Shown here one piece after another: positions 8,721-16,916 of a stretch of DNA of 33,740 bases; positions within the stretch are counted from its first letter, which is position 1, and each line of letters begins with the position of its first letter. Source of the DNA: JBGSKY01 sp041740995 (lineage in GTDB: Bacteria > Planctomycetota > Planctomycetia > Pirellulales > Pirellulaceae); assembly GCA_041740995.1 (NCBI GenBank), contig JBGSKY010000265.1:1-33740 (forward strand), read 5' to 3'. The translations under genes were made by a program, and so were the position numbers. The notes below the pieces were generated by a model. That model was not told the origin of the DNA. It saw only the letters and a program-made list of their open reading frames with translations, and searched no databases.

Positions 8721-9678
8721 CCAGCATGTACGACAATCGGGATTGACTTGTACGAAATGCTCCTACAAGTTTGTTTTCAATCCCAAAGCACAAGAAACGA
8801 TATTGTTGACTGATGGAAAATTTCAAGCTCTGATTCGAAGAGCAAGTCAATCGGACAAGCTCTACTTTACCAACAACCAGCTATACAGCGTCTACACGCA
8901 AGGCAAAACGACCAGCAAAACTATTGGTTTTGTGTTTGTTTTGATTCTCAGCATTATTGCTGTTGTAACGCTCAGTTTTGGCCATCCCTCCGGATTTATA
9001 TTCTTGGCTTTCGCGGTCTTCCTTAGCTTGGCGTTGCTATACAAGCCGCCGATTTTGACGCGTCATAATTTCTTCAACGCAATAACGAAATGGCAAGACT
9101 CGGGCAAACCGATTGACAAATTGCTTGAGAAAACGACGCTCCATGATCCACCGCCGGAATGGAAAGAATCCGACATCTTTGATTATGGAGTCGAACGAAT
9201 ACTGATCGTTCAACGTGAGTTGATGGTTGATTTGCTTGTTCTCAACAACGCTCACGCCGAACAGAGGGCGCTCGTAATTTCTGAATCAGGCTATCCAGCG
9301 TATCTTACGCAAATGGCCGGTCGACTAATCGAACAACGTCCTGATTTACCGGTGTTCATTTTGCATGATGGCGATGAAATAGGACAAAAAATGCGATCTA
9401 GGATTGAGATGACCAGTCAGCCTATCAAGGCTGACGCATTGATAGATATGGGGCTCTACCCAAATGACTTTAGACGATTAACGAAAGTTAAGAACTTCGA
9501 TAAGCAAGACAGCGATCGCCGTTTGCCGATGGACGCCTTACCGAACAATTTGCTGATGGCGTCTGTGGCAACTTGCTTTGTTCAGCGAGCGTCGTTTGAC
9601 AGTCTGCTCACGGCGCAGGCCAGTTCCGGTAGCGATGCGGGCATGAGTGTCGATTCTGGCAGCAGTGATTTTGGTTAA
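8695..9678 (+). CDS. Zinc-ribbon membrane protein with a Spo11/TopoVI-A-like Toprim C-terminal half
   Basis: This 327-residue protein starts with a zinc ribbon (Cys3, Cys6, Cys19, Cys22), followed by a linker and two membrane segments (about 76-94 and 98-116). The soluble C-terminal part (about 167-262) resembles the Toprim fold as I remember it from topoisomerase VI subunit A/Spo11: a strand RILIVQRE (168-175), then ALVISESGYP (192-201), the metal-type motif LPVFILHDGDEIG (218-230) with Asp225 and Asp227, and DMGLYPNDFRRL (251-262) like the family's WLGV-P-D segment. The usual first-strand glutamate appears as Gln173 or Glu175. The tail is rich in Ser, Gly and Asp. The Toprim call is by eye and needs a profile search. 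The start ATG at 8695 lies inside the end of the cupin gene. Confidence 0.75.
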   Translation: MKCPSCQNNQHVRQSGLTCTKCSYKFVFNPKAQETILLTDGKFQALIRRASQSDKLYFTNNQLYSVYTQGKTTSKTIGFVFVLILSIIAVVTLSFGHPSGFIFLAFAVFLSLALLYKPPILTRHNFFNAITKWQDSGKPIDKLLEKTTLHDPPPEWKESDIFDYGVERILIVQRELMVDLLVLNNAHAEQRALVISESGYPAYLTQMAGRLIEQRPDLPVFILHDGDEIGQKMRSRIEMTSQPIKADALIDMGLYPNDFRRLTKVKNFDKQDSDRRLPMDALPNNLLMASVATCFVQRASFDSLLTAQASSGSDAGMSVDSGSSDFG

Positions 9679-9767
9679 TGCAACATCGACTCTAGTTTTC
9701 CTATCAATGCCGAATGCATGGCAGCGTGACAATCCAGTTGCCTATAACTTTTGTAAAACCGAAATCG

Positions 9768-11609
9768 ATGGATGCACTGATCGGATTTCTTGGCTCATGC
9801 AACACCGCTTTAATGCAACGTATGGCTGCAGCGATGCAGCACCGCGGATGCTTGCTTCCAGAACAATCACTGGTTCATCAAGAGGGTACGCTTGCGAGAC
9901 TGCAACTGCACCAATTCGACGCAATTGGGTTAAATATTGCAACGCGCGCACTGAGTAAAAACGACTGCTCGTTTGTGCTGTGTGGTTACTTAACTAGTAT
10001 CGATGGACAATCTTCGGTTCATGAACCGCTGCACTGGATTGCAAACGAATTTTCGAAGGCTGGCTTAAATGCGCTTACAAGACTGAGGGGCGCTTACCTG
10101 CTGGCCATTCTTGAGCATCGCTCAAAACGGTTGCACGTCGTCCGTGACGCGGCGGGAATTCGAACTGCGGCTTTTGGTCGGATTGGCAATCAATGGATGA
10201 TCGCGTCGGAACCGAAATCGATAACTTCTGAAGCGGGATTCTCAAAAGCAATTCGTCCAGCGGCGATCGCGCAGTATCTCGCATTTAGCTTCGTCCCTGG
10301 CGTTGGAACGATGCTCGAAGATCTTTTCGAAATTCCCTGCGGCCATGCAGTCACGCTCGAAAACGGCTGCGAGCCCAGGCTGACAAGTCTGTTCGAATTT
10401 GAACGCCACCAATCTCTTGCGCAAAGATCTTCTCAACTAACAAGCGAAGAGGAAGTAAACTGGATCAAAAAGACAAAAGACGTTATTTCGAAGTCAGTTT
10501 GTGAATTGTTGCCACGCGGTGAACCGGTAGGAATTTTTCTTTCGGGCGGACTTGATTCAAGTTTGGTAGCCGCGGAAGTTGCCAAGCAACATAGCCATCG
10601 CGTGCTGACCTATTCAATCCATTTTGGCCCAAAGTATCCTCACGAACTTGCGTTTGCAGCGAGTGTTGCCAAGCGATATAGCACGCAACATCACGAGATC
10701 CTAATAAAGCCGCGTGACTTCAGTTCCCGGTTCGAGCAAATGGTTTGGCATCTGGACGATCCAATCGGCGACCCGATTACTCAGCCGAACTTTGAGCTGG
10801 CCAAACGAGTCAGTCAGGATGTCCGATACGTCTTTAATGGAGAAGGCGGCGATCCTGTTTTCGGTGGTCCAAAGAACTTACCAATGCTGCTTCAGCATTG
10901 GTACAACGTGCCACGCCGCCAGAACTTTCGCGAGCTGGCGTACCTTGCTTCTTATCGTAGAGCGTACGAGGAGTGCGAACCGTTGTTGCACGACTCGATC
11001 AAATCAAAAATTGATTGGCAACGAGATCTTGAAGCATTACTCTCGCCATATTTTCAGAACAGCGAAACCGATCTGTTTTTGAACAAGTTGATGTCGATCA
11101 ACATACGCCTTAAAGGTGCCCATCTAATTTTGCCAAAAGTCGAACGGATGTTGGCTGCGTGGGGATTAACACCGCTTTCTCCGCTTTTCGATTCGCGATT
11201 AATCGAGCTCAGCTTTCAAATGCCGCCGCGTATGAAGCTGCGTGATGGAATCGAAAAATGGGTCTTAAAGAAAGCTTACGAAGCCGACTTGCCTAGCGAA
11301 ATTATCGATCGGCCAAAAAGCGGTATGCGCGTCCCCGTCCACTATTGGTTTCTAAGCGACATGCGCCGTTTGGCTAGACGCACATTGCGGTCGCGAAGTT
11401 GTGAAAGGGCGAAGATTTTTAAACCGATGCGCGTCAAAAGTTTGTTGCGATATGACAACGATGAGGGACCAGGGCGATTCGGTATCAGGCTTTGGATGCT
11501 GCTAACGTTCGAAACTTGGCGTCAAAATCTCGCACGCCAACCTGTGAATGAAAAAATAACCAATCTACGCCAATTGGTTGCCCAGCCTACGGCGGCGAAA
11601 AACGATTGA
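9768..11609 (+). CDS. Asparagine-synthetase-like amide ligase lacking the glutaminase cysteine
   Basis: This 613-residue protein has the two-domain plan of AsnB. The N-terminal Ntn-hydrolase domain (about 1-225) keeps the fold landmarks (GFLG at the start, MQHRG, VVRDAAGIR, ASEPKSI) but begins M-D-A-L-I-G, where glutamine-dependent enzymes begin M-C-G-I. It also lacks the NGEIYN glutamine-binding segment. The C-terminal synthetase domain has the ATP pyrophosphatase loop SGGLDSS (259-265), HLDDPIGDP (328-336), NGEGGDPVFGG (357-367) and the catalytic-lysine segment RPKSGMRVP (Lys517). It should therefore adenylate a carboxylate but not use glutamine as nitrogen donor, like beta-lactam synthetase or lasso cyclase. 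ATG 9714 is an alternative start adding 18 residues. Its last 45 bases overlap the convergent PEP-CTERM gene. Confidence 0.85.
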   Translation: MDALIGFLGSCNTALMQRMAAAMQHRGCLLPEQSLVHQEGTLARLQLHQFDAIGLNIATRALSKNDCSFVLCGYLTSIDGQSSVHEPLHWIANEFSKAGLNALTRLRGAYLLAILEHRSKRLHVVRDAAGIRTAAFGRIGNQWMIASEPKSITSEAGFSKAIRPAAIAQYLAFSFVPGVGTMLEDLFEIPCGHAVTLENGCEPRLTSLFEFERHQSLAQRSSQLTSEEEVNWIKKTKDVISKSVCELLPRGEPVGIFLSGGLDSSLVAAEVAKQHSHRVLTYSIHFGPKYPHELAFAASVAKRYSTQHHEILIKPRDFSSRFEQMVWHLDDPIGDPITQPNFELAKRVSQDVRYVFNGEGGDPVFGGPKNLPMLLQHWYNVPRRQNFRELAYLASYRRAYEECEPLLHDSIKSKIDWQRDLEALLSPYFQNSETDLFLNKLMSINIRLKGAHLILPKVERMLAAWGLTPLSPLFDSRLIELSFQMPPRMKLRDGIEKWVLKKAYEADLPSEIIDRPKSGMRVPVHYWFLSDMRRLARRTLRSRSCERAKIFKPMRVKSLLRYDNDEGPGRFGIRLWMLLTFETWRQNLARQPVNEKITNLRQLVAQPTAAKND

Positions 11610-12263
11610 AGCGGTCGTTGCCGTAAAAATAAGAAGAGCGAACGAGCTTGGTTCTGGAACCGGAGAAACATTTAGCGTCGCAGTGCTAGGACTGACGGCA
11701 ACGAATGCTCCCAGTGCGCTGTTACCCAAGATAAAGTCGGGCGTGACGGGATCGGCCCCTACTGGATCTCGACCGCTGCGAAGCTCAAGACCATAAGGCC
11801 CAAAAGCACCAGGCATCGCGGTCAGGACGGTAGTTCCCAGCTTAATTGAACTGCTACCACCGGTCGTTGTAACCGGCGTCACGGTGAACGGGTCGACGGG
11901 CGTGCCCTTCAAATCGATTAAGAGTGTTTGGCCGTTCAGCTCGCTTAGTCCATTTTCACCTTCGACAAACCCTGGTCCGAATTGGAAGCTTGCCAGCGGT
12001 GCGTGTGTGATGTCTGGCGAAGATAAAATTAAGCGGAAGGCGCCCAATCCTAATCCCGGCGATGTCAACCGCGTATCGCCGGGCGTTTGAGTTAGAAATA
12101 TATCAATCAATTGCGACTGCCCCGGTGCGACACTGAAATCGGTTGCTCCAACAACGCCCTCTTTGCCGAACTGCAAAATTAATTCAGCTTTAGTAGATCG
12201 CGCAGGAAAGCAAAACAAGATCGCTGAAGCTGTTACGAAAGCAACCAAGAAACTTTTAGACAT
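11565..12263 (-). CDS. PEP-CTERM sorted exported protein
   Basis: This 232-residue protein has an N-terminal signal peptide (hydrophobic VAFVTASAILFCF, cleavage near KAE) and a C-terminal PEP-CTERM signal: VPEPSSF at about 202-208, a hydrophobic stretch ALLIFTATTASIVF and an RRRR cluster. Such proteins are cut and sorted by an exosortase, which is not in this window. The body is beta-rich with a cohesin-like or lectin-like look (FRLILSSPDI, QTLLIDLKG), but I cannot assign a family. The frame can start at a TTG at 12269; ATG at 12263 is preferred. It lies 25 bases downstream of the xylanase gene on the same strand and is likely its operon partner. It converges on the ligase gene with a 45-base overlap of coding ends. 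Confidence 0.85.
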   Translation of the reverse strand: MSKSFLVAFVTASAILFCFPARSTKAELILQFGKEGVVGATDFSVAPGQSQLIDIFLTQTPGDTRLTSPGLGLGAFRLILSSPDITHAPLASFQFGPGFVEGENGLSELNGQTLLIDLKGTPVDPFTVTPVTTTGGSSSIKLGTTVLTAMPGAFGPYGLELRSGRDPVGADPVTPDFILGNSALGAFVAVSPSTATLNVSPVPEPSSFALLIFTATTASIVFRRRRLGNQLA

Positions 12264-12288
12264 ATTCAATTTTTAGTATGAAAGAAGT

Positions 12289-15200
12289 TTAAGGTAGTGG
12301 TTGTCGCGTTCGACCGTAAGCGGTTCGGACGGCAAGGTAGTCGCTGAGGCTGATTGTTTGGTCATTGTTGAAGTCGAATGCTGGGCGGAAGCCGCTTTCC
12401 CCGAGCGTTTTGCCGTACGCGGTTCGTGAAGCCAGCATGTCAGCCAAGCTAACGACGCCATCGCCATCACCATCGCCTAGTAACGCAAAGAAGCGATCGG
12501 GCAACGCCGCACCAAAAGTATAATTGCCTCCCGCCGAACCGTCGCTGTCGCCATCAAGAATTCCATTCGTTCCACGCAGTTTAACCTTCGATGCGTCGAC
12601 TATTAACCGGTAGTTGCCATCAATCAGCCCTGCGGTTGCGGCTTGGGTCAGCGTTCCAGAAAAGGTCAATGTGACCCGAGTGATCGATCCAAAATCGACG
12701 GCCGCCGCATTGACGTCGACTGCTTGGTCACCAGCAGCGCTGTATCGGAGGACTGAAAATGCTCCAGGCGAAATATCTGCCAAGCCATCAAAATCGACGA
12801 CGACTTCACGGATGATCGATCGCTGGTTTGTGCCATCGCTGATGGTGACACTGGTAACTTTTAATGGCGCCAGCCCGTCGACAAATTGAATCGAAAGAGC
12901 TTCCGACGAAAGTGGCTGAAAGCGAGCATCTGTACTGGCGGCGTAAGATGTCAACGTCGCCACTTGCGCACCTTCGATTATGAAATCGTCGATCGGTGTA
13001 ACGTTGACAATTTGCGGCACGTTCCAGTTGACCGAAGTGAAGGTCAGTTGGTTAGGAGCGAGTGCAACTTGGCTATTCGGATCAAAGGAAACGACAACAT
13101 CGGCGGTCGGTTGTTGTGATAAGACCGCTGTCACATTCGACGTCACGCCTTCGGTCCCGCTGACTTGTGTTTGCGAGAAAATAACTCCGGGCAAGTTGAT
13201 GGTTAGCGGACTATTCGCTTTGAAATCTTCTAACGATCTAGTCACTGTCGCACCGTTATAGCTGACCGTGATTTCGTAATCGCCTTCAAAGACGTTTTGG
13301 CTGACCGATCCACCGCGACTAGTCGCACGCGTGTCAGTCCACCAGCTACCGAAAACTAAGTCCTCGTAAACTTGTGCGTGCGGTCGCAAAGAGAAGTCGG
13401 CATTGAGCAGGGCCGCTTCTGGCAACCAGTGTTTTTGGTCCCAGAATCCCCATTGCAGAAATTGGTCAACGCCGCCTTGGCTAAACGACATACTCAAATA
13501 GTCACGAAGATAATCCGCCTGTAGCTGGCGATCTTTGATGTTGACGTCAAATTCTGTGATCGAAATCGGTAGGTTGTATTGATTGTGATAGGTTTGGATC
13601 AGTTGACGCAGTGTAGTAATATCGGTCAAGTTGCTTTCGCTGTAATGGCTTTGTTCGCCGATCCGTTCGATTGCATTGGCGTTGGAAAGCAAGGTGAGCC
13701 AGTAGTCGAAGTTAGCTCGATGGGCAGTATTGTTTCCGTTGTTCGCAAAGATGGAGTAGTCATTAAGGGTGCGTTGCCCGTTTGGGTCGTAAACTTTAAA
13801 TTGAGTATACCAATCGACGACAATTTGGTTGCCCAAGATGCTCATCACATCATTATTTGTGAATGGCTCATTGACGACATCCCAGTCACCGACGATACCA
13901 GCAAAAGTGCTGGCAGCGTCTTGGATTCGCATTTCGATTGTGGTCCGTAAAAAATTGGCCGCCGCGGTTGCGCCTTGGCTGGCAAGCAAACTATCGTACT
14001 GGGACCAGATCGAACTGGGCATGTTCTGCCGGCTTGGCCAAACTGCGTTGTGACCACGAACGTATAAATCACGCTGAACGGCCCAGGCTACGTAATCAAT
14101 TCCGTTTTGACGATTGGCTTGGAAGCCAGGCCACTTCATGCTGTTTTCGATCACGACCGTGTTGAATAGCCGTTCAATTTCGCTTTGATACTTAAGCGCG
14201 ACTTGATTGCCGTTTGAGTCGAGCAATCCATTTTGACCGTCAATTGCAGTTCCGAATTTGAACTCATGCTTTTTCTGCTGCAGTGAAACTACCGCGCCGT
14301 CGACCGGATTGCCGTAGGCATCGACGACGTTGACGGTAAGCATCGATTGCCGTTGAGTGTTGATATCGGCCTCCGCAGTATCGCGCCACGCGTCATTGCC
14401 ACTCCGGCCGCCGTAGGTTCCCGATGCCGTCGATTGAGGCAAATCGCTCAAGTTGTAATTTGCAGATAGGTTTGTCCACTTCAAGCCGCCGACCTGTACC
14501 GTTTGCAAACCGTAACCAGCGTTGACGAAAAATTGCAAACCATTGGAAGCGAATGCTTCACCGACCGTAACGTCGATTGTGTATTTTTGCCAAACGCTGG
14601 TTAAACTGATCAACTGGCTGGCTAAAGTGCTGTAGGTGTCAGTTCGTTGAACGTTAGCCAATATTCGAGGGTTCGTCCCAGCGGTGCTGCGGGCGTAAAA
14701 TTCTACTTGCAAATTATTGCCACTGGAAACACGAGCCGGATTTCTGCCACCGTATTGCAGACGATAAGCTTCGCTATTCGGTGGAACCGTCGAAGTTACA
14801 ATTTGTGCTGCTGTGGAGAACGGCTGGCCGGTTAGATTGACCGTTGAAAGGCTACCGTAATTGCCACCAATATTATTGAGAAACAAATTGGTTGGTGTTA
14901 AGTCTCTCGCCGATCCGTAATTTATTAAACGGATGTCTGCGAATTCAAGAGTTTGGACTTTAAATCCAAGAAAGAAGCCGTACGTCGCAGCGCCCGCAGC
15001 ATAGCTTTCTGATGCTAAAAACGGCACCTGAATCCGCGTCCAGCTGGTCGGGACAGTAATGCCTTGTTCGATGCTCTTTGCGTAGGAAGTATTATTTTCG
15101 AAGATGACTGCAATCGATCCTTCGTTGGCCCCCGTCGACCGCACAAAAAATTCCATCAGTAAAATGTCATTTGCCGCAATCGCCGTTGAGATGGGGGCCC

Positions 15201-16707
15201 GTAGTTGAGCGTTATACGGCAAGGCTGGCGCGGTGTTGATGGTTGCACGGAAAGCCGCCGTTCGCGGTGCAGTTGGAGTAAACGATGCGAACGATCCGCC
15301 GAAACCAGAATAGTTGCCTAGTACCATGGGCTGCGACGCAAGCGTGCCACCAACCGGGGCTGGCGCGTCGTCCTGAATCGAACCGATCGATCGGCGTTCG
15401 CTGATAAGTCCGACATCGTAACCAGGACCATCAACAATTTCGACTAGCAGTGTTTCGGTGCCCTCTGTCAACGCATCGGTGAGCGTGGGAATTGATAGTA
15501 CTGCCGAACGCTGACCGGCCGGGATTACGATCGTTCCAGGTTGAGCGGCGTAGTCTATGCCAGCGGTAGCGGTGCCACGAAGATTGTAATTCACAGTTAA
15601 CGCATTGGTCGTCACGCCACCGCTGCGCTGAACCAGAAACTGTAGTGCGTTTGTGGACCCTTCAAACGCATTGGATATTTGCGAGTAAACACGGACGATG
15701 GGAAGTCCCGGAGAAAGATAAACGCTATCAATGACTTCGATCGACGAGGAACCTGGACGCTTCCAACCGACAGCGACATGATCTGGCCCGGTACTCTCTT
15801 TGTGCAACACTTGAATTGCGTAGCTCTGGCCAGCAACTAATGTGATCGAAGCCGATTGTTGGCCCGGCGACGCAGTCCAATTTCTTGCTGTTGTTGCTGC
15901 GGATACTAGAGCGATGCGTTGACTGCCCGAAGGATCGGCGGCATTGCTCAGCCACAACTCTGCTGTTTCATCTCCGGCGATATAAAATTCATACTCGCCT
16001 GTCGTGCTTGGATGCAACAAGCCACTAATCGACTGGCCGTAGTTGTCGGCCGCTCCGTTTACCACTTCAAAATTTGCTAGAGTCGAAACCGAGGTTGGTG
16101 AATTGGGATAAGCCGCGGCCGATGTCAAATTGGTAATTTGCGAACCGCTAATGTTGCTGTAAACGCGGCGCTCAATTGTTCCGCGCTCGCCCGCAAATAG
16201 CTGACTGGTCGGAATCGATTCGATGGGCAGCGACGCAGCCGACCATTTCAAATCGAGATTGGCTGGTCCAGTCGTTTCGCGATACTCAAGCTGGATATCG
16301 TATCGGCGTCCAGATATCAAATCGACGCTAGCAGAGGCATTGGCAACAAGCGAATCGTTCCAGCGATCGATAACCTTGATTCCATTGATCCAAAGCCGCA
16401 CGCCTCCGTCGGCGCTCAATGTAAAATTGTGCGTTTCTGTGAAGCGGGCTTCGATCTGACCATTGAATCGGGCCGAGAACTGGTCGGGGTTCAGGCTACC
16501 AAGCGGGCTCGCCGTTCCCCAGTCCAAAGACAAGCCAGTTTCATTTTGCGCCGCGACAAAGGTTTCTAAATTCGCGTCCGAAAAGTATTGTGCTTGGATG
16601 CCCGAACCTGCCAAAGTGTCCAACGCTAGAAGTCGCCGTTCTTCAAGCAGTTCGGCGCTAAGCTTTCGTGGCTTGGCTAAAGCAGATGGCGTTGGTTTCC
16701 GACGCAT
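12289..16707 (-). CDS. Giant multidomain surface GH10 xylanase with PA14, Calx-beta and dockerin modules
   Basis: The product has 1472 residues. In place of a classic signal peptide it has a basic start and LEERRLLALD (21-30), the LEPRxLL-like N-terminal motif of planctomycete surface proteins. Two PA14-like carbohydrate-binding domains follow (about 35-160 and 180-330), then a Calx-beta domain (about 335-447) and two jelly-roll, CBM-like domains (about 455-600 and 605-750). A GH10 endo-1,4-beta-xylanase domain lies at about 785-1130, with acid/base Glu947 in WDVVNEP and nucleophile Glu1052 in SITEFDVN. A beta domain with SGTEG (about 1175-1275) and a strand-rich region come next. The C-terminus (about 1408-1465) is a type I dockerin with two calcium repeats, GDGDGDGVVSL and DFNNDQTISL. 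It probably degrades xylan at the cell surface. No cohesin scaffold is nearby. Confidence 0.92.
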   Translation of the reverse strand: MRRKPTPSALAKPRKLSAELLEERRLLALDTLAGSGIQAQYFSDANLETFVAAQNETGLSLDWGTASPLGSLNPDQFSARFNGQIEARFTETHNFTLSADGGVRLWINGIKVIDRWNDSLVANASASVDLISGRRYDIQLEYRETTGPANLDLKWSAASLPIESIPTSQLFAGERGTIERRVYSNISGSQITNLTSAAAYPNSPTSVSTLANFEVVNGAADNYGQSISGLLHPSTTGEYEFYIAGDETAELWLSNAADPSGSQRIALVSAATTARNWTASPGQQSASITLVAGQSYAIQVLHKESTGPDHVAVGWKRPGSSSIEVIDSVYLSPGLPIVRVYSQISNAFEGSTNALQFLVQRSGGVTTNALTVNYNLRGTATAGIDYAAQPGTIVIPAGQRSAVLSIPTLTDALTEGTETLLVEIVDGPGYDVGLISERRSIGSIQDDAPAPVGGTLASQPMVLGNYSGFGGSFASFTPTAPRTAAFRATINTAPALPYNAQLRAPISTAIAANDILLMEFFVRSTGANEGSIAVIFENNTSYAKSIEQGITVPTSWTRIQVPFLASESYAAGAATYGFFLGFKVQTLEFADIRLINYGSARDLTPTNLFLNNIGGNYGSLSTVNLTGQPFSTAAQIVTSTVPPNSEAYRLQYGGRNPARVSSGNNLQVEFYARSTAGTNPRILANVQRTDTYSTLASQLISLTSVWQKYTIDVTVGEAFASNGLQFFVNAGYGLQTVQVGGLKWTNLSANYNLSDLPQSTASGTYGGRSGNDAWRDTAEADINTQRQSMLTVNVVDAYGNPVDGAVVSLQQKKHEFKFGTAIDGQNGLLDSNGNQVALKYQSEIERLFNTVVIENSMKWPGFQANRQNGIDYVAWAVQRDLYVRGHNAVWPSRQNMPSSIWSQYDSLLASQGATAAANFLRTTIEMRIQDAASTFAGIVGDWDVVNEPFTNNDVMSILGNQIVVDWYTQFKVYDPNGQRTLNDYSIFANNGNNTAHRANFDYWLTLLSNANAIERIGEQSHYSESNLTDITTLRQLIQTYHNQYNLPISITEFDVNIKDRQLQADYLRDYLSMSFSQGGVDQFLQWGFWDQKHWLPEAALLNADFSLRPHAQVYEDLVFGSWWTDTRATSRGGSVSQNVFEGDYEITVSYNGATVTRSLEDFKANSPLTINLPGVIFSQTQVSGTEGVTSNVTAVLSQQPTADVVVSFDPNSQVALAPNQLTFTSVNWNVPQIVNVTPIDDFIIEGAQVATLTSYAASTDARFQPLSSEALSIQFVDGLAPLKVTSVTISDGTNQRSIIREVVVDFDGLADISPGAFSVLRYSAAGDQAVDVNAAAVDFGSITRVTLTFSGTLTQAATAGLIDGNYRLIVDASKVKLRGTNGILDGDSDGSAGGNYTFGAALPDRFFALLGDGDGDGVVSLADMLASRTAYGKTLGESGFRPAFDFNNDQTISLSDYLAVRTAYGRTRQPLP

Positions 16708-16775
16708 ATTGGACGCTGCCGATGGAATGAGGACGAAGAGGAGCCAAGTGAGCGAACCTGGACATTCCTATTTGT

Positions 16776-16796
16776 ACTAGCGGTGCGTTTAAAACG
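16776..16796. repeat. Intergenic ACTAGC / GCGTTTAAAACG element (copy 1)
   Basis: ACTAGC (16776-16781) is followed by the near-palindrome GCGTTTAAAACG (16785-16796). The same two words, in the same order, occur at 27781-27811. This copy lies upstream of the xylanase gene and downstream of the sigma factor gene. A further small hairpin GCCTT-T-AAGGC follows within ten bases. Confidence 0.5.
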
Positions 16797-16861
16797 TAAG
16801 CCTTTAAGGCAAATAAATTGCCCTTTAGAGCCTATTCCATCGAGTTGGAGACCCATCAGCG

Positions 16862-16884
16862 GCCGAGTCCCATCGAGACTCGGC
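16862..16884 (-). terminator. Perfect hairpin downstream of the sigma factor gene
   Basis: GCCGAGTC (16862-16869) and GACTCGGC (16877-16884) form an 8-base-pair stem with a 7-base loop, 32 bases beyond the sigma factor stop codon. No long T run follows on the minus strand, so it may be a U-less terminator or a transcript-end protector rather than a classic intrinsic terminator. A hairpin with similar CCGAGT arms lies next to the transketolase stop. Confidence 0.5.
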
Positions 16885-16916
16885 TTTGCCGACTGAGAAT
16901 CTCATGAAAGCGGAAT

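Noticed and set aside
9714..9767. Longer N-terminus for the amide ligase from ATG 9714
   Set aside because: The 18 extra residues have no match to the Ntn domain start; even with them no cysteine follows the initiator methionine, so the missing glutaminase nucleophile is not explained.
10544..10564. SGGLDSS taken as a sign of a complete lasso-peptide cluster
   Set aside because: No precursor peptide, leader peptidase or RRE protein is adjacent, so only the ligase similarity is kept.
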